The notes under the pieces are model-generated. The model had not been told where the DNA came from, made no database searches, and was given only the letters and a program-made list of their open reading frames with translations. From positions 1-51,858 of the forward strand of contig CAZVOD010000024.1 of NCBI GenBank assembly GCA_964628385.1: 51,858 nt of DNA. Direction: 5' to 3'. A program made the translations under genes and the position numbers. Positions 8,889 to 17,113 of the stretch are shown here, piece by piece (positions within the stretch are counted from its first letter, which is position 1; the number at the start of each line of letters is the position of its first letter). The DNA comes from JANQPA01 sp964628385 (GTDB lineage Bacteria; Bacteroidota; Bacteroidia; Chitinophagales; Saprospiraceae).

Positions 8889-10274
8889 ATGTGGAACGAG
8901 ATCAGATATACCATTAGACTAGGGTGGCCCATTATTTTGGGTAATATCACCCAGATTGCGCTGGGAGTGATTGATACTGCTATGGTGGGCGCTATTCACA
9001 GCAGCCAGCTTGCAGCAGCCTCCTTTGTCAATAACCTGATCAGCTTCCCCATGATCCTAGGCATGGGCCTGACTATGGCCATCTCACCGCTAGTAGCTAC
9101 AGCGCAGGGAGCCGGAGATGAAGATAGCCCGCTGCGCATTTTGTTCAATGGCCTTTGGATAGTAGGTATTTTTTCTATCCTGATCGCTGCTATCCTGATC
9201 TTTGGTCTGGATATGATCTATTACATGGGCCAGGATAAAATTGTCGCCGAACTGTCTGGACCTTACCTTTGGTGGATGGCTATTGCTATTATTCCCATGA
9301 CACTTTTTGTAGCCATCAAACAGTTTGCTGACGGCCTGGAGAAGACAAGAATAGCCATGTATATCTCACTTTTTTCACTTCCTATCAATGTTTTGCTAAA
9401 TTATGCATTTATCTATGGTAAGCTAGGAATGCCCAGAATGGAGCTAGAAGGAGCGGGTATAGGAACTTTGATAACACGCATATTGATCGTCATTGCCATC
9501 ACATATGTAGTATTGAACTACAAAGATTTTGAAAAATACAGACAAAACCTATCAGAGCAGCTACAATTCAGAACCGAGCGCATGAGGGATATTTTCAGGT
9601 TGGGGATTCCGGCAAGTATACAGTACGGAATGGAATCCGCTGCCTTTTCATTTTCGGGTATTATGGCAGGATGGCTGGGCTACATACAGCAAGCGGCCCA
9701 TCAAATCGTCTTAAACCTGGCCGCATTGATGTTCATGGTCTCACTAGGGATCAGCGCCGCCGGGAGCATTAGAGTCGCTTATACCCACGGGCAGCGCAAT
9801 ATGCTCAAGACGCGCCAGATAGGTATTTCAACGCTCATCATGGCAGCGGCTTACGGCTTGATTTCCGGCACCGTACTGATTGCCGGCAGGTTCTACCTGC
9901 CAACCTTTTTTAATGATGAGGCGCCGGTACTGGAAATAGCCGCATTACTGATGTTGCTGGCTGCTGCTTTTCAGGTTTCTGACTCCGTGCAGGCCGTTGG
10001 AGTAGGATTGTGCCGGGGCCTTCAGGACGTAAAAATACCAACGGTTTTTGTAACCATCGCCTACTGGATCTTGGGCGTGCCAGGAGGCTATATTTTAGCC
10101 TTCAAGCTCAACCTTGAAGTAGCAGGTATCTGGACAGGCCTGATCATTGGACTAAGCATGAGTGCAATTTTGCTCACTATTCGCTTTTTGCGAATCACCC
10201 GCGCCGGAAAGCCACAAAAGCAGTCACCTGAACCTTTGCTCTTAGATACGGGAGCAAACACTACTCCTGGTTAG
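8889..10274 (+). CDS. MATE-family multidrug/Na+ (or H+) antiporter
   Basis: Inner-membrane efflux transporter of the multi antimicrobial extrusion family, 461 aa, a typical length with about twelve hydrophobic helices. The N-terminal half starts with IRLGWPIILGNITQIALGVIDTAM, the standard MATE opening (LxxPxxxxxxxQxxxxxxDTxM). The repeat at the start of the second half is RLGIPASIQYGMESAAFSFSG. The last 25 residues are a hydrophilic cytoplasmic tail. The gene stands alone, convergent with the phosphatase gene 36 bp downstream. Family members export cationic drugs, dyes or metabolites; the substrate cannot be read from the sequence. Confidence 0.92.
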   Translation: MWNEIRYTIRLGWPIILGNITQIALGVIDTAMVGAIHSSQLAAASFVNNLISFPMILGMGLTMAISPLVATAQGAGDEDSPLRILFNGLWIVGIFSILIAAILIFGLDMIYYMGQDKIVAELSGPYLWWMAIAIIPMTLFVAIKQFADGLEKTRIAMYISLFSLPINVLLNYAFIYGKLGMPRMELEGAGIGTLITRILIVIAITYVVLNYKDFEKYRQNLSEQLQFRTERMRDIFRLGIPASIQYGMESAAFSFSGIMAGWLGYIQQAAHQIVLNLAALMFMVSLGISAAGSIRVAYTHGQRNMLKTRQIGISTLIMAAAYGLISGTVLIAGRFYLPTFFNDEAPVLEIAALLMLLAAAFQVSDSVQAVGVGLCRGLQDVKIPTVFVTIAYWILGVPGGYILAFKLNLEVAGIWTGLIIGLSMSAILLTIRFLRITRAGKPQKQSPEPLLLDTGANTTPG

Positions 10275-10310
10275 CATATTTCAAAAATTACGCTGACTCT
10301 GTACTGTATT

Positions 10311-12212
10311 TTAGTGAGATAGCTGGAACGGTGAAAATGGAATAACTCCCAACTGCTCATCCAAAATGCCGGCACTTAAATGCTGACCTCCTGTTTTTTC
10401 AAAAAATTCAATCCTTATTTTATGCTTCCCCTTTGCCAGTATTAACTGGCCCGATTTCTTCATGGCACTATGGGTGCCATCGTGATCCACCAACATCTGC
10501 TCATCAATATAAAGCCGGGAGCCATCATCAGAATTGATGAATAACTCATAAAGTTTCGTTTCCGGCAATTCAACATAACCTTCCATAACAATGGCAAATC
10601 GATCATCGCGTGGATTAGCCGCCGCAAGGCTCACTGTTTTGGCCACACCTTCTTTCAGTACTTTCATTTGACTAAAATCAGGCAAACTGTCAAATTCGCC
10701 TTCGTAGTACTTAAAAGCAAGCCCGGCCTGAGTACTTTTAACCTTTTGGGCAGGTAGTGGCTCCATTTGCTTCAGTCTGACATCAGCTACTCTGCTGGCT
10801 TTTCCATTATTAGTATAAGCTCTGGCTTTTATCAATGTAGATTCTTTTACCTCAAATGGCCCCCTGTAAAATCGGGCATTTCTCGTGGGTAAAGAGCCAT
10901 CTGTCGTGTAGCGAATCTCCAGGTCTTCAAAAGCAGCCTCCATCGTTACATCAGAAGCATCCTGAAAAACAGGCGCACTCACCTTAATGTGAGGAGCAGG
11001 CGGTTGCACAACGGCGGCCGTTTTCGTTGTTTTTTCCGATTTATCCATTTGGAAACTATCAAATACCCGTCCTTCGTGATCAATCGCTTTAAAGACTAGC
11101 ATTTGGTCAAAAATGGCAAAAGTACAATAGTGATGCCCCGTTTGCAGTTCAAGGGTAAACCAGCTACGGGTGGGCGCAAAATCTTCCAGAAAGCCACCTG
11201 CACCTCCAGAATTGATATAAATCACTCCTTCTTTCTGATTGATCATATCGCCTTTTAAGGGCCATGAGCGTTCATAAACGTGGGTATGCCCAAATAAGCA
11301 AAAATCAACGCCGTATGTCTCATAAAGTGGTACAAGGTTGCGAGCTTCTGTACCGTAGGTAGAAGCTGCTTTGAAAGTGTCTCCGTGGTCATCTGCTTCA
11401 GAAGAATACGGTGGATGATGATGCACTACAATCTTCCAGGTCGCCTCTGATCTGGCCAGCTCCCATTCCAGCCAATTGTATTGCTCTGAATCTTCACTGA
11501 CATCCTTATTCGTGTCAATCATAAAAAACTGTGCATTGCCATACTGGAAAGTATAGTAATACTCTGGTGCCGGATTAGACATGTACGTATAATAGTTATC
11601 ATCGTCCTGCTCGTGATTCCCTAAAACTGTATACATAGGAAAGCGACTCATTAATACATGCCCATCAGGAAAGAAATAATCCGTCCAATCTGTTTTTTTG
11701 GAGCCCTGATCTACCAGATCCCCAACGTGTACAACAAAGCTGGGGCGATCTTGCCAAACTTTATCGGCAATAGTTCCCCATGCCCATGGTGTATCATTAT
11801 TGCGCTGGGAGTCTCCAACCAAAGCAAACATAAAGGTCTGATTGTCATTGACGGCGGTTTTAAAAGTATACACCTCGCTGCTGAGTGTATCCCCGGCAGG
11901 GCCAACAGAGGTGACTTGCCAAAAGTAGTTAGTTTCTGTTTCCAGGTTTGTCAGGGTAACTTCATGCATCATCCGGCGGCCATCCAGGGTTTGGGTTTGG
12001 GATAAATTAGGAGCGGCTGCATCCATCAGTGCTTTTCCGTAATTAACTTTTGTGGTGGCTTCTCCGGTTGTTTCCCATAAAATTACAATACTACTTTTGG
12101 TAGCGAATTGAAGATAAGGTTTGACGAGAAAATTAAGGGCAGGCGGGTTTTGCTGTGCATTCAAAAAGCAGCTAAAGCTACTGAGTATCAGTAAAAAGAG
12201 TTGTTTTTTCAT
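10311..12212 (-). CDS. Exported purple-acid-phosphatase-like metallophosphoesterase with CHB_HEX_C- and PA14-like domains
   Basis: Secreted dimetal phosphoesterase, 633 aa, with a signal peptide (about 1-20, CFLNAQ). An N-terminal fibronectin-III-like domain (about 25-118), as in purple acid phosphatases, is followed by a calcineurin-like catalytic domain with all metal motifs: GDSQ (133-136), GDLVDQG (164-170), GNHE (198-201), VHHHPPYS (263-270) and GHTHVYERS (308-316). Residues about 405-465 match a chitobiase/beta-hexosaminidase C-terminal type module (YTTDGSLPT), and about 485-625 a PA14-like module (INSDDGSRLYIDE), both often carbohydrate-binding. It may release phosphate from substrates near the cell surface or from glycoconjugates. 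No nearby phosphate-regulation gene was seen. Confidence 0.88.
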   Translation of the reverse strand: MKKQLFLLILSSFSCFLNAQQNPPALNFLVKPYLQFATKSSIVILWETTGEATTKVNYGKALMDAAAPNLSQTQTLDGRRMMHEVTLTNLETETNYFWQVTSVGPAGDTLSSEVYTFKTAVNDNQTFMFALVGDSQRNNDTPWAWGTIADKVWQDRPSFVVHVGDLVDQGSKKTDWTDYFFPDGHVLMSRFPMYTVLGNHEQDDDNYYTYMSNPAPEYYYTFQYGNAQFFMIDTNKDVSEDSEQYNWLEWELARSEATWKIVVHHHPPYSSEADDHGDTFKAASTYGTEARNLVPLYETYGVDFCLFGHTHVYERSWPLKGDMINQKEGVIYINSGGAGGFLEDFAPTRSWFTLELQTGHHYCTFAIFDQMLVFKAIDHEGRVFDSFQMDKSEKTTKTAAVVQPPAPHIKVSAPVFQDASDVTMEAAFEDLEIRYTTDGSLPTRNARFYRGPFEVKESTLIKARAYTNNGKASRVADVRLKQMEPLPAQKVKSTQAGLAFKYYEGEFDSLPDFSQMKVLKEGVAKTVSLAAANPRDDRFAIVMEGYVELPETKLYELFINSDDGSRLYIDEQMLVDHDGTHSAMKKSGQLILAKGKHKIRIEFFEKTGGQHLSAGILDEQLGVIPFSPFQLSH

Positions 12213-12343
12213 TTTGTAAAAATTAATCAGAGGTTTTTTAATAAATAGTGGAAAATAGAAATCACCTGTTGGCTGCCGGTTAATAAGGCGTTATTTCTTG
12301 ATGAAATTTCGCATCTTACAGCCTAAATTGAAAAAATAATTTT

Positions 12344-13369
12344 ATGGCATTCCATTTATATCAAATGATCATCCATGAATTGGTAAAGGATCAGGAAACT
12401 CCTGAAGCTACGATTTTACTCAGCGATGAGGTCATGCCTATCGATGAGCAAAGCACGGCGCTGGCCGAGAAGCTCAATGATATTTTTGAGCAGAAATCCG
12501 ATACTCTGCAGGGGCGGTTCAGCTCACCGGAGGATGCTTTATTTCCGGGATATTTTCAGGAATTAGTAGAAGCAGATTTTGAAGAAAAGGCTTTCATGAC
12601 GTTTTCCCGGGAGTCCATGCAGGCACTACACCTGAGCCTTCAGGGAGTAGTTGGCGCCAGAGGAGGTTATCTGGTTTATACTCATTATGCGAGTTTTGAA
12701 ACGGATATGCTAGGGATATTTCTGATCAGAGATACGGAAGGAATTGTTTTTAGGAGAAAAGATAGCACAAGTGCTTTTGACATTCAGCCCATTACTTATT
12801 TGAATACCGAAAAGCTAGCCATGGCGGGCCGCATCAATGTTAGTCAGTTTCTGCAGGGTAATCAAAGGTGCCTGGAATTGATCAAGCATACCAAATCCCA
12901 AAAGACGATATCTGAATATTTTATCAACTGGATGGGTCTGGATAGTCCAGAAAGTAGCAAACAGCTCACCAGGAAGTTCTTACAGGTACTTGATGAGCTT
13001 CCATTACCCAAAAAAGAAGATAGTGAGGCTGTAATGTCAGAGGAAGAATTCAAGGAGGAGGTAATGAATTTTGCCATGGCAAGACCTAATAAAACGATTA
13101 ATCTCAATGATTTTGATCAGCAATTCTACCAGGGTGAGCAAACTACCCAGGATTTCATTCAGGAAAATGAGATTACCCTGGATAGAGAATTTCGCTTTGA
13201 TCAAAATACCATGAAAAAAGCTTATTACCTGAAAGCCTCTGCTAATGGTATTTATCTGGGGTTTCATCAGAATGATATCCGCTCTGGAGTAGTGACCCTA
13301 GAAGATGATAAAATCATTATCAAATCTGATCAGCTCCTGGAGAAATTATGGGCTCTTATGGACGGCTAA
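12344..13369 (+). CDS. NdpA/YejK-like nucleoid-associated protein
   Basis: Cytoplasmic protein of 341 aa resembling the NdpA (YejK) family of nucleoid-associated proteins. The opening HLYQMIIHELVK and the later segment GGYLVYTHYASFETDMLGIFLIRDTEG, with the following INVSQFLQGNQRCLELIK, fit the family pattern. In Escherichia coli the homologue associates with the nucleoid, and its detailed function is not settled. The gene is 10 bp upstream of the alcohol dehydrogenase on the same strand, so the two may be co-transcribed. A possible TTG...TAAATTG promoter lies at 12298-12330, but its spacing (23 bp) is loose. Confidence 0.82.
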   Translation: MAFHLYQMIIHELVKDQETPEATILLSDEVMPIDEQSTALAEKLNDIFEQKSDTLQGRFSSPEDALFPGYFQELVEADFEEKAFMTFSRESMQALHLSLQGVVGARGGYLVYTHYASFETDMLGIFLIRDTEGIVFRRKDSTSAFDIQPITYLNTEKLAMAGRINVSQFLQGNQRCLELIKHTKSQKTISEYFINWMGLDSPESSKQLTRKFLQVLDELPLPKKEDSEAVMSEEEFKEEVMNFAMARPNKTINLNDFDQQFYQGEQTTQDFIQENEITLDREFRFDQNTMKKAYYLKASANGIYLGFHQNDIRSGVVTLEDDKIIIKSDQLLEKLWALMDG

Positions 13370-13379
13370 ATTAAAAGAT

Positions 13380-14432
13380 ATGAAAGCACTAACCTTTCGG
13401 GGAAAAGAAAAGATAGCCTACGAAACGATTCCGGATCCGTTCCTGGAAGCTGATACCGACGTAATTGTAGAGGTAGACAGCTGCGCTATTTGTGGCTCCG
13501 ACTTGCATCCCTACTATGAAAGAGAGCAGGGCCTGGATCATGGCTGTGCTATGGGCCATGAATTCACCGGGCGGATCGTAGAAGTAGGAAAGAAGGTAAG
13601 CAAGCTGCAAAAAGGCGATAAAGTGATGAGTCCTTTTACCAGTTGTTGCGGCCAGTGTTTTTACTGTAGGAAAGGCTTGAGCAGTCGATGTGAAAAAGGC
13701 CAGTTGTTTGGGTGGCGGTCCGGTGGGCAAGGCTTGCATGGTGGTCAGGCAGAGCTGGTCCGGGTACCTTTGGCAGATCAGACATTGTTGAATATTCCCG
13801 AAGAAGTTAGTGATAAATTAGCCCTTTTATTGGGAGATATTTTAAGCACGGGGTATTTCTGCGCACATCAGGCCGGGATTCATCCTGAAGAGATACAAGT
13901 AGTTATTGGGTGTGGCCCGGTGGGCCTGATGAGTATATGGGCCGCCCGACAAATGGGAGCCGAAAAGATTTATGCCATAGATTCAGTACCCGAGCGGCTG
14001 CATAGAGCACAGGTATGGGGAGCAACCCCCATCAATTTTAAAGAAACATCAGTAGTGGAAATAATTCGTAAAGCCACACAGGGACGCGGTGCGGATGCTG
14101 CCATGGAAGCCGTAGGTAGCGAATCAGCGGTAGCTTCTGCTTTTGAACTGCTACGGCCGGGGGCCACCCTTTCCTCTGTAGGCGTTTGCACCGCAGCTCA
14201 TCTACCTTTTAGTCCTACTGCTGCTTATGATAAAAATATAACGTACAAAATCGGAAGATGCCCCGCCCGACATTATATGGAAAAGCTGATCAAGCCGGCA
14301 ATGGCACACAGCCAACTACTGGAATCTGTGTTTACCCACAACTTGCCCCTGGCGGATGGCGCTCGTGGTTACGAAATTTTTGCCAGGAAGCAAGATGACT
14401 GCCAAAAGGTATTGCTACACTGTAAATCGTGA
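13380..14432 (+). CDS. Zinc-dependent alcohol dehydrogenase family protein
   Basis: Medium-chain dehydrogenase/reductase of 350 aa that probably oxidises an alcohol or adduct with NAD+. Catalytic zinc ligands are C38 (CAICGSDLH) and H60-E61 (GHEFTG); structural zinc cysteines are C90, C93, C96 and C104 in a CGQCFYC cluster. The Rossmann signature is CGPVGLM near 180. The closest look is to the glutathione-independent formaldehyde dehydrogenase-like subgroup. I chose the ATG at 13380, 10 bp after the NdpA stop; a longer in-frame start at 13305 would overlap NdpA and is unlikely. Substrate unknown. Confidence 0.88.
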   Translation: MKALTFRGKEKIAYETIPDPFLEADTDVIVEVDSCAICGSDLHPYYEREQGLDHGCAMGHEFTGRIVEVGKKVSKLQKGDKVMSPFTSCCGQCFYCRKGLSSRCEKGQLFGWRSGGQGLHGGQAELVRVPLADQTLLNIPEEVSDKLALLLGDILSTGYFCAHQAGIHPEEIQVVIGCGPVGLMSIWAARQMGAEKIYAIDSVPERLHRAQVWGATPINFKETSVVEIIRKATQGRGADAAMEAVGSESAVASAFELLRPGATLSSVGVCTAAHLPFSPTAAYDKNITYKIGRCPARHYMEKLIKPAMAHSQLLESVFTHNLPLADGARGYEIFARKQDDCQKVLLHCKS

Positions 14433-14462
14433 GCTCTTCCAGGTACACTTATCAAGCAAAAA

Positions 14463-14486
14463 GCCATGGCAACATTTTGCCATGGC
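14463..14486 (-). terminator. Rho-independent terminator for the minus-strand receiver gene
   Basis: A 10-bp perfect stem (14463-14472 with 14477-14486) and 4-nt loop are followed on the minus strand by TTTTT. It lies about 140 bp past the receiver gene stop, and just past the convergent alcohol dehydrogenase gene, so it may stop both. Confidence 0.75.
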
Positions 14487-14624
14487 CGATGTGATACCCG
14501 ATCAGGCATCACAAATTCCCCTATAATGTTCACCCTTGTATCCTTAGCATATCGTTCAACTCACCTTTTTTTGGCGCATTTGCAGATAAGCACTACAAGC
14601 AGCCAATTTCTATCCATATGGCTT

Positions 14625-15017
14625 TCAAGCCGTTAAAAGTCTATTTTCTATCTTTTGGATTAGCGTTTTGACCTTCTTCATCAAATCAGCCGGATGACAA
14701 GGCTTGACAATACAATTCAGCTCCAAAATGCCCAAAGAAGCGATTTTCTCTTTGCACTTTCCTGAAGAAACCTGTATAAGTATAGGAATACCTTGAAGGG
14801 CCGGTAAGGCCTTTAACGCTGTAAGGACTTCGAGGCTGGTCGTTCCCCTGAGTTCATCATCAATAATGATTAGATCAGCGGTAGCCAATTTGCTTAAATT
14901 TTCGTAGACATAACTGGTAGAATAGTATTCATCAAAGCGAAAAGAACTCCACAAAGTACGCTTGATGAATGTTCTCATCATTAGACTCTCGTTTATGATC
15001 GCTACTCTCTTTTTCAT
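14625..15017 (-). CDS. Single-domain response-regulator-like receiver, acidic pocket altered
   Basis: CheY-like receiver of 130 aa with no output domain. The phospho-acceptor Asp (D53 in LIIIDD) and the conserved Lys (K105 in VKP) are kept. The usual acidic pair that binds magnesium is N9-E10 (AIINES) instead of DD, so phosphorylation is probably weakened. It could still act through protein-protein contacts. It lies 239 bp downstream of the sugar transferase gene on the same strand, and the opening 'MRTFIKRTLW' resembles the intact receiver at 16064, which suggests a duplicated pair. No histidine kinase is nearby. Confidence 0.78.
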   Translation of the reverse strand: MKKRVAIINESLMMRTFIKRTLWSSFRFDEYYSTSYVYENLSKLATADLIIIDDELRGTTSLEVLTALKALPALQGIPILIQVSSGKCKEKIASLGILELNCIVKPCHPADLMKKVKTLIQKIENRLLTA

Positions 15018-15146
15018 GATTGTATTTGTTTTTATGTTCGATTCAAAAGTAGCGGTTTTAGCAAGGCAAGGTCGTCTTTATTTGAGGAATGGTAGCTTTG
15101 AAACAGATTTTGGTATATTCAGAAAGAAAACCGGTAGATAGAAAAC

Positions 15147-15169
15147 TTAGATGCTATGTTAGCATCTAA
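15147..15169. repeat. Short palindrome, copy of one at the left edge
   Basis: A 9-bp perfect stem (15147-15155 with 15161-15169) with a 5-nt loop. Its core at 15149-15166 is the exact reverse complement of 33-50 near the window start (18 of 18 bases). It lies 14 bp before a copy of the TTTCGCAGGTATTAAAA element, in the gap between the sugar transferase and receiver genes. Confidence 0.6.
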
Positions 15170-15182
15170 AAAATTAGATCTG

Positions 15183-15199
15183 TTTCGCAGGTATTAAAA
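15183..15199 (+). repeat. Dispersed TTTCGYAGGTATTAAAA element, copy 1
   Basis: TTTCGCAGGTATTAAAA occurs here, with one base changed at 42750-42766, and exactly at 46709-46725. All three copies are intergenic and all are preceded a few bases earlier by TTAG. Function unknown. Confidence 0.6.
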
Positions 15200-15256
15200 A
15201 CAGGTAGCAACATCAGTAGTTACTACCCGCAAGATTTATCCTAATAGCATAAAAGC

Positions 15257-16018
15257 TTATACGTCTACTTTCTGGATGGCCGCTAGCGGCGTTTGGATAA
15301 GAATTTTGATATCCATCCACAAATTGTAATTCAAGGCATATTCGTTGTCGAATTGCATGCGCTCTTCATCGGAAATTTCTGCTTTCCCCCGCCCTTTTAC
15401 CTGCCACAAGCCCGTTATACCAGCTGGTGCAGTAAACCGGGTAATCATCTCATCACTTGTCAGTTTTTCCGCCTCATATAGCGGTAAGGGCCGGTTGCCT
15501 ACCAGGCTCATATCACCTTTTAGTACATTAAAAAGCTGTGGCAACTCATCAATGCTGGTGTTGCGAATAAATCTCCCCACCCGGGTAATTCTGGGGTCGT
15601 TCTTTACCTTAACAAAAGATTGCAGCTTTTCTTCCGCCTGCCTGGCCTGAAAATCTTTTTCAACAATAACTCCTTCATCGCCAAATAATTCCTCTTCACT
15701 GCCCGAAGCCATAATCTTTTCCCTTACTGCTTTTAATTTTTCGGCTTGCTGTTCTGCATATTGATTTTGTTTCTTTAATTGGTCAATCTCCTTGCTGGCT
15801 CCCACCCGCATGGAGCGAAATTTATAGAAATCAAAAATCTGGTAGCCCTGCCCCACTCGCTTAGATACGTATAAAAGCGGGCCCCTGGAATCGAGCTTGA
15901 TCCATACGGCTATGACTATAAAAAAAGGGGACAAGGCTAGAATAAGGCAGGAAGCCCCTACAATGTCAAAGAGCCGTTTCCACAACGGAATACGAAAGTG
16001 CTTTTTTTTCAAATCCAT
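15257..16018 (-). CDS. Initiating sugar transferase (polyprenyl-phosphate glycosylphosphotransferase)
   Basis: Inner-membrane enzyme, 253 aa, that likely transfers a sugar-1-phosphate from a nucleotide sugar to undecaprenyl phosphate, starting repeat-unit synthesis. A membrane-associated helix (about 16-42) is followed by FYKFRSM (64-70), DPRITRVGRF with the catalytic D157-E158 dyad in SIDELPQL, and VGNRPLP at 173-179, all typical of the PglC/WcaJ catalytic core. Residues about 72-132 form a charged, probably coiled-coil insertion absent from minimal PglC enzymes. The gene is 45 bp downstream of the intact receiver on the same strand, so they are probably co-transcribed. It faces away from the polysaccharide operon it serves. 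Confidence 0.9.
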   Translation of the reverse strand: MDLKKKHFRIPLWKRLFDIVGASCLILALSPFFIVIAVWIKLDSRGPLLYVSKRVGQGYQIFDFYKFRSMRVGASKEIDQLKKQNQYAEQQAEKLKAVREKIMASGSEEELFGDEGVIVEKDFQARQAEEKLQSFVKVKNDPRITRVGRFIRNTSIDELPQLFNVLKGDMSLVGNRPLPLYEAEKLTSDEMITRFTAPAGITGLWQVKGRGKAEISDEERMQFDNEYALNYNLWMDIKILIQTPLAAIQKVDV

Positions 16019-16063
16019 AGGTAACGATTTATTTTGCGGGAGGTAAGAGCAACGAAAATGAAA

Positions 16064-16456
16064 TTAATGCTTGCTATTGTTTTCTTCCTCTAATTTGAAA
16101 AAGGAAGCGATCTTAACATCCAACTCCTTGGGGTTAAATGGCTTGGTAATGAAATCTGTCGCGCCGCGTTCAAGGCAATTGATCCGGTCTTCGCTTTTTT
16201 CTGCTCCGGAAAGCATAACAATCGGAACAAGCTTTAGCTTATCTACAGACATGGCAATATCAAGGAACTCTATTCCATTCATATCCGGCATATTCAAATC
16301 CAAAAGAATAAGATCTACTTTGGGAGAGCGCAACAATCGAAAAATGGCATCTTTAGCATTTTCAAAAGCCAGTACCTCGTACTTTTGCTTAAGGAAAACG
16401 CCCAAAAAGTTTCTCATCATTTGGCTATCATCAATTATAGCTATAGTGGGCTTCAT
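16064..16456 (-). CDS. Single-domain response regulator (CheY-like), intact phosphorylation site
   Basis: Receiver-only protein of 130 aa. All key residues are present: D9-D10 (AIIDDS), the phospho-acceptor D53 in LILLDLNMP, S83 in MLSG and K105 in TKPF. It should be phosphorylatable by a histidine kinase encoded elsewhere and would signal by protein contact. It lies just upstream of the sugar transferase in a probable two-gene unit, so it may control polysaccharide initiation or report on it. Two similar but eroded receivers lie within 1.5 kb. Confidence 0.9.
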   Translation of the reverse strand: MKPTIAIIDDSQMMRNFLGVFLKQKYEVLAFENAKDAIFRLLRSPKVDLILLDLNMPDMNGIEFLDIAMSVDKLKLVPIVMLSGAEKSEDRINCLERGATDFITKPFNPKELDVKIASFFKLEEENNSKH

Positions 16457-16561
16457 CGTACGTTATTTTTATTGTGCATTAAAAATTATTCATTTCCTCA
16501 ATAAGAGGAATCGTTGGAATGGGAGTAATTCAGGCAGGGTACGCTTTACGGGGGTATCCTA

Positions 16562-16584
16562 AATTTGCCTGATCGTGGCAAATT
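16562..16584. terminator. Hairpin downstream of the degenerate receiver gene
   Basis: An 8-bp perfect stem (16562-16569 with 16577-16584) and 7-nt loop. It lies between the two minus-strand receiver genes, beyond the stronger hairpin at 16607-16643. There is no clear T-run, so the role as terminator is uncertain. Confidence 0.35.
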
Positions 16585-16606
16585 TATAGTAAACAACAAC
16601 ACAAAT

Positions 16607-16643
16607 CATCCATAAAATGCCTATAATAAGCATTTTATGGATG
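16607..16643. terminator. Long hairpin terminator downstream of the degenerate receiver
   Basis: A 14-bp perfect stem (16607-16620 with 16630-16643) with a 9-nt loop lies 87 bp past the stop of the minus-strand receiver gene at 16730. On the minus strand it is followed by ATTTGTGTTG, and on the plus strand by a T-rich run. It probably insulates this gene from the next minus-strand unit. Confidence 0.6.
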
Positions 16644-16729
16644 TATTTATTTTTACTTATAAATAATAACGAGAACTCTGGCCGTAGGCCAACAAAAGAA
16701 GACTAAAAGTATTAAAAAAAAGGTAAATA

Positions 16730-17113
16730 TCAATCCTGTAGGATAAATGCACCTACGAACCTTCTCAACCGTAACTCAAATTCCCTGTGATCAAAGGGAT
16801 GCTCGATTACATCGATCGCACCATTTTGGAGACAGGCAATTTTATCTTCTTCATTTCCGGTATCGGAAACGACTATATGCGGTACTTTCTTTAAAGCTTT
16901 AAAAGATTTCAAAACCTTGGCTAGCTCCGAGCTATCCATATCCTTTAACTGAAAGGAAGATACGATTAAACTGACATTTTTAGCTTTCATCAAAAAACTA
17001 ATGCCTTGCTTTCCGGTGGCAAAAGTCTTCAAGGTAACGTCTCCGTTTAACTTCTTAGATACCAGCTTCTTTATGTTTAGACTATTGTCTATCACTACAA
17101 TACACGACTTCAT
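16730..17113 (-). CDS. Degenerate single-domain receiver (pseudo-response regulator)
   Basis: Receiver-fold protein of 127 aa from the chosen ATG at 17113; a start at 17149 would add a basic leader without homology. The first strand VVIDNS keeps D9, but the phospho-acceptor position is Ser (S53 in LIVSSFQL) and the conserved Lys is His (H105 in IEHPFD). It therefore cannot be phosphorylated in the standard way. The overall secondary-structure pattern and the C-terminal DHREFELRLRRF helix resemble true receivers. It is divergent, across about 840 bp, from the polysaccharide operon, and is the third receiver-like gene in this cluster. Confidence 0.75.
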   Translation of the reverse strand: MKSCIVVIDNSLNIKKLVSKKLNGDVTLKTFATGKQGISFLMKAKNVSLIVSSFQLKDMDSSELAKVLKSFKALKKVPHIVVSDTGNEEDKIACLQNGAIDVIEHPFDHREFELRLRRFVGAFILQD

